From Bolinopsis microptera (Eukaryota; Ctenophora; Tentaculata; Lobata; Bolinopsidae): a stretch of 60,000 nucleotides of DNA. Of the stretch, positions 37,201-46,850 are shown piece after piece (the first letter of the stretch is position 1; every line of letters starts with the position of its first letter). The translations under genes and the position numbers were made by a program. The stretch spans positions 3,825,096 through 3,885,095 of the forward strand of contig NC_087080.1 of assembly GCF_026151205.1 (NCBI RefSeq), read 5' to 3'. The notes under the pieces were generated by a model. The model searched no databases and was not told where the DNA came from. It saw only the letters and a list, made by a program, of their open reading frames with translations.

Positions 37201-38087
37201 ATATATCATGATTTTACTATTTTTTGCAAATTTTGTCCTAACATAAGTCTTGGAACAGGGATTATAAGTTTAACTTATGGCCTGGGGCCTATAGTCGTTC
37301 GGAGTGTGGTCATGGTTCAAAACGATGAGGATCTTTCAAGAGTACGCTACTTCAAGGGAGGCGCTAATTAATTATTAATTAAGGTAATCATTACACTCGA
37401 TGTAAAACAATAAGCACGTTTAAATTATCTAATTTCAAAAGTTTTGATCGCAAATCGACGGATTTTTAATTTGTGTGTGTAAGTAAGAAATTGAACCCGG
37501 TTTCATATATCACCATTTACCATATTTTACTGGATTTCAAATCAAACTATCTGTTGATAAAAAAAGTATGTTCACTAGAATCGGTTAGCCTATAGAGTAT
37601 AGTTCTGTAGGACAATAAGTATTACAGATAAGTAAAACTTAAATTGTTTACCGTTAACAGTGGTTGCACACGTGCAAGGTGGGCACGCAATATTTGGGTC
37701 AATATCGTCCACTTTGACTGGGGGTTTCTTCCACTCCAGGGTCTTCTTGTGATCTGAAAAGGATGCAAATTATTCTTGAGTTATCTCTCGATCTTAGTCC
37801 TTGAAATCGACGTTGCTTTCGACATCGACTTTTACTTCCACCTCGGTCTAAACCTCGACTGTCGACATCGACATTAAATTTACATTCACCTTGCCGCAAA
37901 GGGATACATGGAGGCGGGATGTGTGGATCTATTGCACCAGGGCCTCCAAGTCCTTGTATCTGAAAATAAATTAATGAAGTTATCCTTATTAGTATACTGA
38001 CAACAATTAAAGAAACCATTAAAAACGCTACAAAGTAAATACATGTATCAATATTCATCAACAAACACTTACCGGATATCTATCCAT
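19244..38087 (-). CDS. TET: TET-family methylcytosine dioxygenase, 18 coding exons
   Basis: Minus-strand exons: 38073-38087, 37890-37959, 37652-37753, 35992-36064, 33938-34031, 29879-29987, 25762-25861, 25344-25485, 24881-24988, 24159-24296, 23854-23949, 23495-23600, 21972-22097, 21173-21300, 20715-20868, 20392-20531, 19912-20088, 19244-19765. They sum to 2400 nt, 799 residues. TET proteins oxidise 5-methylcytosine in DNA with Fe(II) and 2-oxoglutarate. Seen here: the Cys-rich half ([57 protein letters not shown]), iron ligands H-x-D in [11 protein letters not shown] (about H305, D307), distal His in IVPTHGS (about 432) and the 2OG Arg in LRELHVTTP (about 442). There is no CXXC exon in the model. 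The insert before the distal His is only about 80 residues. The C-terminus adds a Cys/His cluster and nine heptads. Less certain: the five-residue first exon, the 20715 donor and the weak 23495 donor. Confidence 0.92.
19328..19516 (-). repeat. Nine heptapeptide repeats at the TET C-terminus
   Basis: Residues about 710-772 fall into nine seven-residue units. The core is IMTSQIP (two identical copies next to HMTSQIP), diverging outward to [14 protein letters not shown] and HVTSPYA on one side and NMTSPFD and AIASQHL on the other. At DNA level the unit is 21 bp. Thr/Ser/Pro-rich, likely disordered and a possible phosphorylation platform (inference). Confidence 0.88.
19337..19470. promoter_or_regulatory. 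CRE-like sites at exact 21-bp spacing inside the TET exon
   Basis: TGACGTCA occurs at 19358, 19379, 19400, 19421 and 19463. One-mismatch agacgtca lies at 19442 and tgacgcaa at 19337, all on the same 21-bp register. The sites arise from ATG ACG TCA (Met-Thr-Ser) codons of the heptad repeat. They would be strong CREB/ATF-type sites if bound; function is unproven. Confidence 0.5.
24344..24358. repeat. Homopolymer G tract next to a TET exon
   Basis: A run of about a dozen G on the plus strand, about 50 bp upstream of the 24159-24296 exon in the direction of transcription. It reads as a C tract in the polypyrimidine zone of that exon's acceptor. Confidence 0.6.
24856..24873. repeat. G/C homopolymer just inside a TET donor
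   Basis: About 18 G on the plus strand. On the TET sense strand this is a C tract beginning 7-8 bases after the donor GTCAGCA of the exon 24881-24988. Confidence 0.7.
26700..27490. repeat. Nested inverted repeats of the foldback element
   Basis: A unit containing gcaaaggggaggcctgcctt, ccgagatcgcatta and the palindrome ccgaaaaaatattttcgg occurs twice forward (from about 26706 and 26926) and twice inverted (to about 27300 and 27460), with a symmetry centre near 27077. Arms of about 370 bp could form a very long hairpin. Open frames here run through in both directions and are by-products of the repeats. Confidence 0.8.
27495..28732 (+). mobile_element. 5'-truncated LINE (RT C-terminal part, 3' UTR, ATTTC tail)
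   Basis: An open frame 27511-28362 encodes the thumb and C-terminal region of a CR1/Jockey-type reverse transcriptase: [20 protein letters not shown], then [14 protein letters not shown] and [13 protein letters not shown]. The palm with the catalytic Asp pair is missing. A 3' UTR follows, ending in a hairpin (28627-28681) and (ATTTC)n. It is inserted in the foldback element: the sequence either side (tttttctgaaaac / cttttctccatgtttcatg) is contiguous in the neighbouring repeat copy near 27245. Confidence 0.85.
28627..28681 (+). other. LINE 3'-terminal RNA hairpin, copy A
   Basis: CCGCTC pairs with GAGCGG, and after an asymmetric internal loop (TGAC / AT) ATGGTTAACC pairs with GGTTAATCAT. Then comes GGGATATAAAT and (ATTTC)n. 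The LINE copy at 40957-41009 has different bases but the same pairing. Likely the RT recognition structure. Confidence 0.7.
29721..29889 (-). repeat. 25-bp minisatellite made of the TET 5' splice site (7 copies)
   Basis: Seven copies of a 25-bp unit containing, on the minus strand, CAGTGGGAAG/GTTAGTTGTG. The first is the true donor of TET exon 29879-29987 (encoding QWEG across the splice). The other six follow inside the intron. Because 25 is not a multiple of three and each unit has TAG right after the donor, use of any distal donor would give an immediate stop. Confidence 0.9.
32407..33012 (+). CDS. Single-pass membrane protein with cysteine-rich ectodomain, nested in TET intron
   Basis: Open frame of 201 codons opposite to TET. 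Residues from about 24 carry a cysteine-rich segment ([22 protein letters not shown]) that recalls a TNF-receptor-type repeat without proving it. A clear transmembrane helix follows ([20 protein letters not shown], stop-transfer WERRKK). The cytoplasmic tail of about 110 residues has several Tyr motifs ([25 protein letters not shown]) and ends FSD. A good acceptor (ttgaccatttcag) lies at 32460, so the ATG at 32407 may be spurious and the true exon may begin at 32461 in phase 1. I could not find the upstream signal-peptide exon. Function unknown; a cell-surface receptor is an inference. Confidence 0.6.
   Translation: MSRFLDSLYCDIDRLTISDGDSQECDHCPSCPPVDDSVHITECPDGYVTAGAGSESDSDCSHCSLKIMILAFLSAYLAVICFALVLLLLWERRKKHPQRNTAEVGYSRFGGVETEDDQQGPSMEITVGPDNGYCVMENTGTSCKKEEHNLNSKPAEELPTSQPGEGNDKRSKNDRLYYQNVNPEQYMDDGYCWMKDGPFSD
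34941..35198 (-). mobile_element. LINE reverse transcriptase C-terminal remnant
   Basis: Minus-strand frame reads [20 protein letters not shown], the typical C-terminal end of CR1/RTE-type LINE ORF2 proteins (RT-xxx-WN-x-LP-x-I/V). Truncated on both sides, inside a TET intron. Confidence 0.65.
36611..37162. mobile_element. MITE-like element with about 50-bp inverted ends
   Basis: The left end ctgggaactaatttgtcac, followed by gcaggaatgtgttg, is mirrored at the right end by acacattcctgca and gtggcaaattagttcccag. Identity is imperfect, and weaker matching extends about 25 bp further outward on both sides. No open frame. In a TET intron. Confidence 0.65.
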
Positions 38088-38280
38088 GAATAGGCAGAAA
38101 CGTTTACTTTCTCTCAATCAACATACTATACTTTGCCTATTTAAGGATTTTGATATGAATGTACAATGTACAATTAATGATATAATCTAAATAAGGTCTG
38201 TAACTTGTAATGCAATAAAATGAAAAACTTTATAATCATTTTACAAGTATGTGTATATTGACAACTTTTAATGGCTGTAG

Positions 38281-39391
38281 CACAGTGGGCCAGAATAGGG
38301 GGTCATACTGTAATAGACCATCAGTGATCAATTTAGATCATTTCAAACATTATTTTTTACTTCAAATCAGTTGAATATTGATTTTTAAACAAATTTTGGT
38401 CCTTTATAAGTCACAGAAAATTTTTTTTGGCTCATTCCATAGAAATTTTTCATGGCTGAAATGTAGGTCTAGAGGCATCTAATTCGAGTTTTTGCTAAAG
38501 ATAATCGTTGAATGTGTTTAGAATGTTTTTAAATTGATAGTCCTGAGGCTATTTATCATTTTAGTTTTTGAATTATGAAAAAATATTGATCGTAGCCAAA
38601 GTTATGTCAAATTGAAACCAGAAAATTGGGCGCGAATGCCAGAAATTTCTGAAATTGTCAGAAAATACCAGTAAAATTCCAGAAAAATAGCATTTTTTGA
38701 TGATATTTCCAAAACAGACCACTTTTTAGTACCCCATAACCTCATGGCACCAGGCCACGACATTGAGAGCCAAGAAAGATGTTCAAAATGAGGTTTGTTT
38801 GAGAAAAAATAATTTTTTTCAAATCTGCAAGGTAAGTCTAAATTCCATCAAATTTGGGCCTTTTTTCAACTTTGGAATTTTTTTCTGAAAAAGACCCAAA
38901 AAAACCCAGAACAGTTCTTCTACCATTGTTTAGAGAATCGTCTGAGCTTTCAGATGGTACCATGCATTAGTGGGGCAACCTGAGGCAAATAAACTTTTTT
39001 TGGCCAAATTTAAGCAAAAATTAGTCAAAAATGAGGCCTAAAATTGAGTGCGTGCCAAAAATTCAGCTTAAATGATATGATTACATGGTTTTTTGCATGA
39101 ATTGAAGCAAAGAGAGTACTTTAACCTTGATTAGGAGTCAATATACGGTGTTTTAAGCCAATTTTAGAAATATAATGATGGGTTATGCCAATTTTGACTG
39201 CCAAAAGTGAAAAAATTGGCAGTCAAAAAATTTCGTAAATTCGCCGACGCGCTGCGCGAAAGCCATTTAATCAATTCAATTATGGTTTTTTGCATCTAAT
39301 AGCCAAGATTTTTTACTGCAATACAAAACTTACTTAATTCCTTTTAAAAGAACTCAATTTTTCGTCAATTGTAGTATGGTGGCCCACTGTG
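38281..39391. mobile_element. 1.1-kb non-autonomous TIR element with 5-bp TSD
   Basis: Perfect 12-bp terminal inverted repeats CACAGTGGGCCA, flanked by TGTAG on both sides (38276-38280 and 39392-39396). No transposase frame. A strong internal hairpin (ttttgactgccaa / ttggcagtcaaaa) lies near 39192-39228. Superfamily not recognised. It sits just upstream of the TET start codon (38087), so it may lie in the TET promoter. Confidence 0.7.
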
Positions 39392-39501
39392 TGTAGTACA
39401 GTATAAAGTACTATTTAGAGACAAAGGAAAAGAACTTATGTATTTATATTTAAGTTGACTCTAACACTAATATATAATATATATTTATAACGTAATTTTA
39501 G

Positions 39502-39571
39502 CCCAAGGAATTCTTCCAGACTTTATTGACGAGTTGTCAGATATAATTGAATTGGAAATTGAACAAAACAG
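39502..39571 (+). CDS. Orphan host-like exon
   Basis: Between a taattttag acceptor and a GTGAGC donor, one frame reads QGILPDFIDELSDI then IELEIEQNR, with no stop. It looks like a real internal exon of an unidentified plus-strand gene. No partner exon can be assigned; 46710-46850 is the only other candidate. Confidence 0.3.
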
Positions 39572-39935
39572 GTGAGCTGTGTTTGTTGTAATAAATCCTG
39601 TCATAATAAAGCCTCGTAGTTGCTATAGCAAATAAATAAATAAAGTAAAAGTAAACGGCACTTTATCATTATATCATGAGACTGCTAGTAGTATACATTA
39701 CAAGGGAGATACAGATATAGCTATTAAATATAATAGTGGAGTCTGCTATGAATAAAACTTGAACATAAAACGGTAAACTATCAACTTGTTCTCAATTTAT
39801 CTATTTATACATTATGCTGTGTGCAGTTTTTGTTACGTGTTGATAATCTAGCTCTCTTATCTCTATTTTATCGCTACATTACAACTGCCATTGTGCTGGT
39901 ACTGTGTTTTTACTTTATACAAGTACAAGTACACG

Positions 39936-41050
39936 ATGGAGGAAATGGATACTCTACAAAGATTGTCAGTTTACTCTACCTACATTACCGAAGAGAATCA
40001 GGACTTTAACGGTTGGATCACTGAACTGTTGGAAGCTACGAACTGTGACAACAAATCAGAGTTTTCAGTTGAAACGTTCAAAAAGCCAGTGAAGTCAGTT
40101 TTAGTAAAACTTTTGTATAGTGCGTATCAGACTACCGGTGGTCATATAAGTACGTTTCTGGATATCAAGAAAGATATGGAGGAGTTGAAGAGTGATCTTA
40201 TCCGATCGCAAAGTACTGTTATCAAGCTGTAGGCTGAACTTCTGAAAATCAAATCGAACCAGTTGGAATCTGTGCACTCCACCGTCAAGACCGCCGTTCA
40301 AGACACTGTCCAAGCTGAGATGAAGTCATACAGTCAAGCTGTGTCTAAAACTGCACATGTGCTTACAGAAGAGAGTTTGAAAAAGGTTGTACAGATTGCT
40401 GTATCGGAAGAGGATCGCAGTAGGAATGTGCTCATCTTTGGTTTGAAGGAGGCTGATGAAGAGAAACTGTGCGATAAAGTTGACATGATTTTTCAGCAGA
40501 TTGATGAAAAACCACGTTTTGCAGCTATCCGGGTTGGGAGGAAATCAGCCGACAAGACGAGACCAGTCAAAGTTTCGCTAGGTAATTGTAGTACCGTTCA
40601 TCAGATATTAGTAAATGCCAAAAAATTGAGACTACGTGTGAAGATCACAAAACTGTTTTCATATCTCCAGATCGATCACCTGAAGATCGACCTATCCATT
40701 AGCGGTTGGTCTTGGAAATGAAACAGATAGCCAAAGAAGACACAAAAAAACATTATCATATCAGAAGTGATAATTTTGTAGTGAGGACAAGATGTTAGAG
40801 AGTGATACATAATAATGAGTGATATACGTCCATACGTATTTACCGTGTGTGATAAATTTTTTTTCAAAATGTCAAATAAGTACTATTGGTTTTTATATTT
40901 GTTACTAGCATATTCATATATTGAGTATCTAGTTTTGGATTATATCGCGAGGCCAGCCGCTTTGACATCGGCAATCTTTATTTTTTATTTGGATTGTTGA
41001 TATAAGCGGGATAAAAATGCTTTATTTCATTTCATTTCATTTCATATATT
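39936..41050 (+). mobile_element. ORF1-only LINE derivative (HAL1-like), decayed
   Basis: ATG at 39936 opens an ORF1 of the CR1-like RNA-binding type. RNVLIFGLKEADEE and AIRVGRKSADKTRPVKVSL are the RRM-like core, and SPDRSPEDRP marks the C-terminal part. It is broken by an in-frame TAG at 40230-40232, a frameshift near 40640, and a further TAG before the natural end at about 40798. ORF2 is absent: the sequence passes straight to the 3' UTR, a hairpin (40957-41009) and (ATTTC)n. The 3' end is related to that of the 27.5-28.7 kb LINE. Confidence 0.8.
40957..41009 (+). other. LINE 3'-terminal RNA hairpin, copy B
   Basis: CCGCTT pairs with AAGCGG and ATCGGCAATC with GATTGTTGAT, with the same TGAC / AT internal loop as copy A. 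Several base pairs differ from copy A on both sides, so the pairing is kept by compensating changes. Confidence 0.7.
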
Positions 41051-41114
41051 GTCATAAATAACTTAAAGTTATTTGAAGTAATACAATTTACATGAACCAA
41101 TTACAGGAAGCCGA

Positions 41115-41392
41115 AGGATTCAATTATACATTAGGCCAGTGACGGTTAAGATAGTGTGTACCATACTTTCTTCGCCCGAGACTTTGCTGCAATGGGCAGC
41201 TCCTCATTTAACCCTCACACCCGATTTCTCGAGTATTTGGCTGAGTGGACCGGGGGCTGCATAGACCACTCAGGATCCTTAGCTGAGCGTCGACGACGCT
41301 CACCCCACGGCTAGTGACAGAGTCGGGAATCGAACCTGGTACCTCAAGCAATGACAGGCAGATTAACCAACTGAGCCACTAAGCCGTTATAA
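41115..41392 (-). mobile_element. tRNA-derived SINE
   Basis: On the minus strand a pol III A-box TGGCTCAGTTGG (41378-41367) is followed by a B-box GGTTCGATTCC (41336-41326), as in a tRNA head. A GC-richer body with a 7-bp perfect hairpin (GAGCGTC-GAC-GACGCTC) follows. The start phrase ggcttagtggc is partly duplicated just outside, near 41391-41405. Confidence 0.7.
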
Positions 41393-41644
41393 GCCACTAA
41401 GCCGTTTATGATGACTAGCAGGAACCCGTATAACCCTAAAATGGTGTCAAGACTCAAGAGACTTGGGGGTCCAAATTTTGGGCTCTAAAATTCCTATTCC
41501 TTGGCCAATTTTTTATTTTTCATGCTGATTTGGAGGCCATTAAAGCATTTGAGCCAGTCAAAAAAGTTTCAGTTGAATATCGGAAAGTCGCGTTAAAGTT
41601 GATGCCGTGGTATCAGTAAAATGGTACGGATAAACACACATATA

Positions 41645-42381
41645 CAGGGTGGGCCAAAAGTCAGTACCCATACGTTGGCCTTAATAGCTCAGTCACTGAG
41701 TGCCCAATTAAAATAATTCTTTCTGGTATGACTTACTACCAACACTGGTTCGAGGAATTTGTCAAATCGAAACATATTCGTGTTCATTTTTTTCAAATGA
41801 AGGTTCATTTTCGCATTTAGTTGATAGTTTGGATAGTCGGATCGAGCCAAATTTTATTGAATGGTGTTTGGCTAATTAAATTACGTTTGTCCTGAAAAAA
41901 TGAGAGTTCTAGCTTCTCAGATGACCGAGATATGACGCATAACGAGTTTGTTCATTACGTGTGATCAGGTGATTGGGTTAAAGCTAGATCCGCATTATGG
42001 GAGTCATGCAGAGAGCCCAATTACGGTGTCGTAATTGGGTAATCATTGAGTACTCAATCAATTTTGCTAACGAGATAAACAAATTGCTTGATAACTTCGT
42101 CATTTTAAATCCGTTTCGCGCCATCTTTTCAGATTATATTCCGAATTAAATGACCTATTGTAATATGTTACAACGGAGTCTCTAACATGTTCACAAACAC
42201 CAGTATAAGCAATTCAATGTTGATTGGGTGTGGCCTCCAAAAATCGAATTTTAGAATTTTGGTGACGGAATCCTCGAACAAGTAGGTACAGAATACCATC
42301 TGCAAAGCAACAACTCTCAAATATAAAACACAGCGGTGGTATAAGACCCAACGTATGGGTACTGACTTTTGGCCCACCCTG
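41645..42381. mobile_element. Mariner/Tc1-type MITE
   Basis: Perfect terminal inverted repeats of about 34 bp, beginning CAGGGTGGGCCAAAAGTCAG, flanked by TA on both sides, the mariner target. 737 bp with no transposase frame, so non-autonomous. Confidence 0.88.
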
Positions 42382-42587
42382 TATATATATATTATATATA
42401 TATATCGTCTCGCTTTATATATAGTAAGATTACATAAACAAAATGGTGAACATGTTAATCACCTCCAGTAAATTTAAACTAGTACCTAAGATGGTTGAAA
42501 ACAAATGGGGATAATAACAGCAGGACTTGAACACCCAGGCAGGACTTTAGCAAAAGTTCAATATCGATAAATTCTGTATTTAAGATA

Positions 42588-42864
42588 GCTTGAGGAAAAA
42601 AACTCGATCAGGGGTTTGTTCCTGGGGTTGCTACAAAGGTTTAATTGCCACAGAGAAAATATACCTTGACTGTTTTGCAGGACAAGTACTCTCTAGTCAA
42701 AACTAAGGGTCAGGCTCATGGCCACTTCCTCACAAGGGCCAGGCCTCACTTTTATTGTGCCTCATTGTTATTGGATTACCCAAAGAAATTATAGTGGACC
42801 AATAATTTCATCGGTAAGTCTGTGGACTGAGCATCCACTCATCACATCACTGCATTAAGACAAA
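42588..42864 (+). repeat. 277-bp repeat, copy 1
   Basis: Begins gcttgagga, ends cactgcattaagacaaa. About 93-95 percent identical by eye to 43446-43723. A second, shorter shared motif (ggatttttgaagagaagctt) follows each copy at about 43101 and 44034, with related tcagtgaggtc phrases. This looks like an older, partly eroded tandem duplication. Confidence 0.85.
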
Positions 42865-43445
42865 CGGTCAAATCTTAGCTTATTTCGGTGCTCTATACTT
42901 ATTTTAGATATTGGGCATTCTATTTCACAGTATATAATATACAAATAATATGTCATTTAGATTTTTCTTTCAACTCAATGCAAAACTTGGGTGCAACATT
43001 TTCGCTGGATTTTTGACCAATGACCAATCAGTGAGGTCGGTGAGAGCGGATGAGAGTGGCACAAATAACCGTCAAGGTATTGTAACCAGAATAGAAAAAA
43101 GGATTTTTGAAGAGAAGCTTTTCTGCCGTCTCCATGACAGAGATTTTTCGGTTTTGGCTGAATTTTTGACCAGTGCAGTGTCCAATCAGTGAGGTCAGTG
43201 AGAGTGGCACAAGTCAGTAGTCACCATCAAGGTATTGGAACCAGTATATCTGGAGACAAATTTGATGGAATGAAAATTTTGAAAATGTCCTACCAGCTTA
43301 TTATAACCATTGATACAATACCCATAATCTTTCGCTAGCTCTCCAAAATCCACCTTGATATGAAGTTGCATTTTATATCCTCAAATTACACTATATAATC
43401 TTAAGCATATTATAGTGTATACTTTCTGTCACAACAAAACTGAAA

Positions 43446-43723
43446 GCTTGAGGAAAGAAACTCGATCAGGGGTTTGCTCCTGGGGTTGCTACAAAGGTTT
43501 AATTACCACGGAGAAAATTGACCTTGACTGTTTTGCAGGAAAAGTACTCTCTGGTCAAAACTAAGGATCAGGCTCATAGCCACTTCCTCACAAGGGCCAG
43601 GCCTCACCTTTATTGTGCCTCATTGTTATTGGATTACCCAAAGAAATTCTAGTGGACCAATAATTTCATCAGTAAGTCTGTGGACTGAGCATCCACTCAT
43701 CACATCACTGCATTAAGACAAAA
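43446..43723 (+). repeat. 277-bp repeat, copy 2
   Basis: Direct copy of 42588-42864, about 860 bp away. No open frame of interest on either strand; family unknown. Confidence 0.85.
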
Positions 43724-44761
43724 TCAAATTAGCAGTCAAGCACAAAAAGTCATACACCAAATGGGCATTATATTTTTATGAATTGTTTTTTATCTTTTTA
43801 TTCTGTAAAATGTGCTAAAAATTAAATTTCTTGTTGCATTAAAACATTTCTTGTTTCATTGATTAGGACATTTCCAGATTTCAGGTTTCCGCGACCCAAA
43901 TTTCACTGTTTTAACTGAACTTTTCTTGAATGATCATCTAACAAGGTCACTGAGGATGGCACAAGACACGATTGAGGTACCGAATGTTCTATTCCCTAAG
44001 GAGCTTTCATTAACGGAAAATCATCAGAAAAGGATTTTTGAAGAGAAGCTTTTCTGCCATCTCCCTGACCAAAATTTAACGTTTTGGCTGAAAAACCATG
44101 AGATGGCTCTCAAAAATAGATGACAAAGCCAGCCCCCAGCATACTCTGAAGTACATTGCACAAGACCACCCCTACCAAGATTCCTAAGAAAGTGCGATGA
44201 GACTGGATTTTGGGCATTTGAAAGTGCGATTCCCACCCCCTGGCCCCCCACTGCCCCCACATTTCTTGCGCCAACTGTACACGCAACTTCAAATTGAATA
44301 GTTCTCAGGAATCTAGCCGGCTACTTTTGTAGCGCTACTTCCTCCGCTACTTTTTTTGCGCTATATATTATATATATAAATATTACATTGCAGTATGTGA
44401 TGTTGTGGCCTAGTTGGTTATCTCGCAGAATTTAGTTATGAAGATTGCGTGTTCAAGGCTTGGTTGAATATAATTTTCTTTTTTGACAATTATGAGTAAC
44501 TAATAATACCTTAGTAATATAATTAGCAAAGTACGATACAGTGAGGTATCGAATTGAGGGTGAAACATAATAAAATCATCCACAAAGCGGCTGAAAAATT
44601 TATAGCCGTTTAAAAAATATATAGCCTTTTTTTTTCATTTACAAACTGGATTCCTAGCCACTTTTTAAATAGATGCCACTGCGGATACCCATCGTCTTGT
44701 CTTAGATAAACAACCGAGGAGATCGCGTAGATTCAATGGATCCTTAGCAACTCCCTAGACT

Positions 44762-44830
44762 AGGTGACACTGGGATTCGAACCCTGAACCTTCTTCACAG
44801 AAGGCGGATGCTCTAACCACTAGGCCACCT
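44762..44830 (-). repeat. tRNA-like SINE head or tRNA pseudogene
   Basis: On the minus strand TGGCCTAGTGG (A-box) and GGTTCGAATCC (B-box) lie in a 69-nt unit whose 7-base ends (AGGTGGC / GTCACCT) pair fully, one as G-T. The anticodon arm is only partly foldable and the length is short, so I prefer a SINE or tRNA relic over a working tRNA gene. Confidence 0.5.
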
Positions 44831-45846
44831 ACTCGATAGGAATGAAATCTATGTTGCTGAAAAAGCTCACCGTAGGCTTACGGCCAGTCTCACTTGACCA
44901 TGAGCCTGCGTATGAGATTAAAGAATCTCACACAGATCTCGCGCAAATTCTCGCGCGCGTTATGTTGAAGTTTTTACAATATAAACACCTAAAATACATG
45001 TGATTGCACGCCACTGTAAGTTCAGAATCGTTGTGTCCCTCAAAAATTTTAAGAAAAACAATATTAATAATAATAATAATAAATTAATGTTATTTTGATA
45101 CAGCACCAAAAGGTTAAATAATTTAAATTTAACCCTTATGCTCAGCTGTAAATGATACCTAAATGACAGTAGAGATCGTGCATCTCGCCTTGGACTGGAA
45201 TTAAAAACGGAAGTTTATAGCTACAAGTTAAATCCTGACTAAATAAGGCAGAAACACCTTTAACAAGAAGATATCCAAGAAAGGTTAGCAGGTTTTCTAA
45301 CAAAACATATGAAAAATAGATGATGACCACAAGAAATCTAAGTATGAGACTCCAAATATATATATAACTCCAAATATACAAACAATCTGAATACTTCAAT
45401 ATACAATACAAAATTATTAAAAAAGCTTACAGCAGAACAGTAACTGATGTTACAGAAAATCCAATACAGTCATGTCAAATTATCTGGGCAACATACAAGT
45501 CTAGAGACGGTGAAATAAACAGAGTGGAAGAAGATGCTAAAATACTTGAGACAAAATACAAAGAATAAGGCAGCTTTCTCCTGGGTGCCAACCCAAAAAA
45601 TGTTGGTGTCCCGGGATAGAGCCTCCTTTTCTGACCTACACTAAAATTTTGTTGGCAGACACAGTGAAACACGGAAAAGAATAATATCTCGAATGTTGCC
45701 CGAAAATCCTGAAAAATTAGTAGCCTAAAATAATTTAATTTAAAGCGTAAAATTGACCTGCTATAGGATGAAGATTTTAAATATTATTTTTTTAACCTGG
45801 GCAAGACCACTATGAAAAATTCCACCTAAAGTTTATCAAGTGGTCT

Positions 45847-46480
45847 TTGTTCGTCAATTCAAAAGCATCAAATAAAGGTTGCTGGGGCAAAAGTGGGCAC
45901 CACCCCCTATTCTTTGAAGCCTGCAAACTTGTGATAGACAACTATAGTAGTCTTGAAAGCACTGAAAACAAACTACTCTGTGCTGCATTTCACGAGCAGA
46001 TCATGCTGGGCCTTCCTTGGTATACCAACATCTCAAAGCTTCTCACCTGATACAACTTCCCCCACTCATCTTCCTCAAAATCTAAGCTCTCCACCCAAAT
46101 CAGTCATAATATGAGGCAAGAATTCCTGGAATTCTGCCAAGGCCTCCTTGCCAAAACTAGAATTCTATAATTCAATTAAACATGATTTTGAACCAGAGGC
46201 ATATCTACGAATGATCAAAATACCTGATGTTCGAAAAAGCTTGACAAGGTTTCGTATCAGCTGCCACAACCTCTACATCGAATGGGGCAGATACGAAACC
46301 ACCCCTGTAGGTCAAGAGAAGAACGTTGGTGCACCTACTGCTTTACAGCAAAGGGCTCAAGCCTATTGAGGACTGGTTAAGAAGCTGGCCAGTAAGATGG
46401 AGTACCACACTGGCCAGAGGTACTCGGATGCTGTAGGATACATAAGGAAAACAAATTTTTTTAAGAAAAAAAAAAGAAGC
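45847..46480 (+). mobile_element. Decayed LINE ORF2 C-terminal fragment
   Basis: Broken frames read SNKGCWGKSGHHPLFFEACK, ISKLLT and RFRISCHNLYIEWGRYETTP. The last matches the LINE C-terminal pattern (F-R-I-S-x-H-x-L-x-I-E-x-G-R-Y). Frameshifts and stops throughout. A 20-bp direct repeat (aagcgccttcgctttgaaaa) follows at 46483-46520. Confidence 0.6.
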
Positions 46481-46709
46481 GCCTTCGCTTTGAAAAAAAG
46501 CGCCTTCGCTTTGAAATCCTAAAAAACAACAGTGATTTCTCTCCGTGGAGACAGAGGTGCGAGAAAAAACATTGTTGATATAAACAGTTGTTTAGGAAAC
46601 TTTTTTAATTCTTAAAGGGTAGATTTTATATAGGGTCATTGCTATATAATATTATGTGTATATTGTTTGAATAATTTATTAATTTATTGACTGTTTGCTT
46701 TACTCCTAG

Positions 46710-46850
46710 GGAAAATTCAACTTCCATCCCCAAAACATCATTGATCTAGCCGGTGTGCTTTCCAACAAAACTCTAGATCCTACTATTTTTACTGCCACAG
46801 CAAACGCAATCCATTCAATTCTCTCTGTGAACGAAAAATATACAGCCTAG
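46710..46850 (+). CDS. Orphan terminal exon of an unidentified gene
   Basis: A good acceptor (tttactcctag) opens a 46-codon frame, GKFNFHPQNIIDLAGVLSNK and onward to NEKYTA-stop, followed by AATAAA at about 46916 and 47070. Balanced composition and correct layout suggest a real 3' exon. I do not recognise the family, and the upstream exons were not found among the surrounding repeats. Confidence 0.4.
   Translation, partial: GKFNFHPQNIIDLAGVLSNKTLDPTIFTATANAIHSILSVNEKYTA

Noticed and set aside
44395-44470. Plus-strand tRNA-like stretch (tggcctagttggttatc)
   Set aside because: A-box is good but the B-box is degraded (gtgttcaaggctt) and no arms fold; at most an old SINE head.
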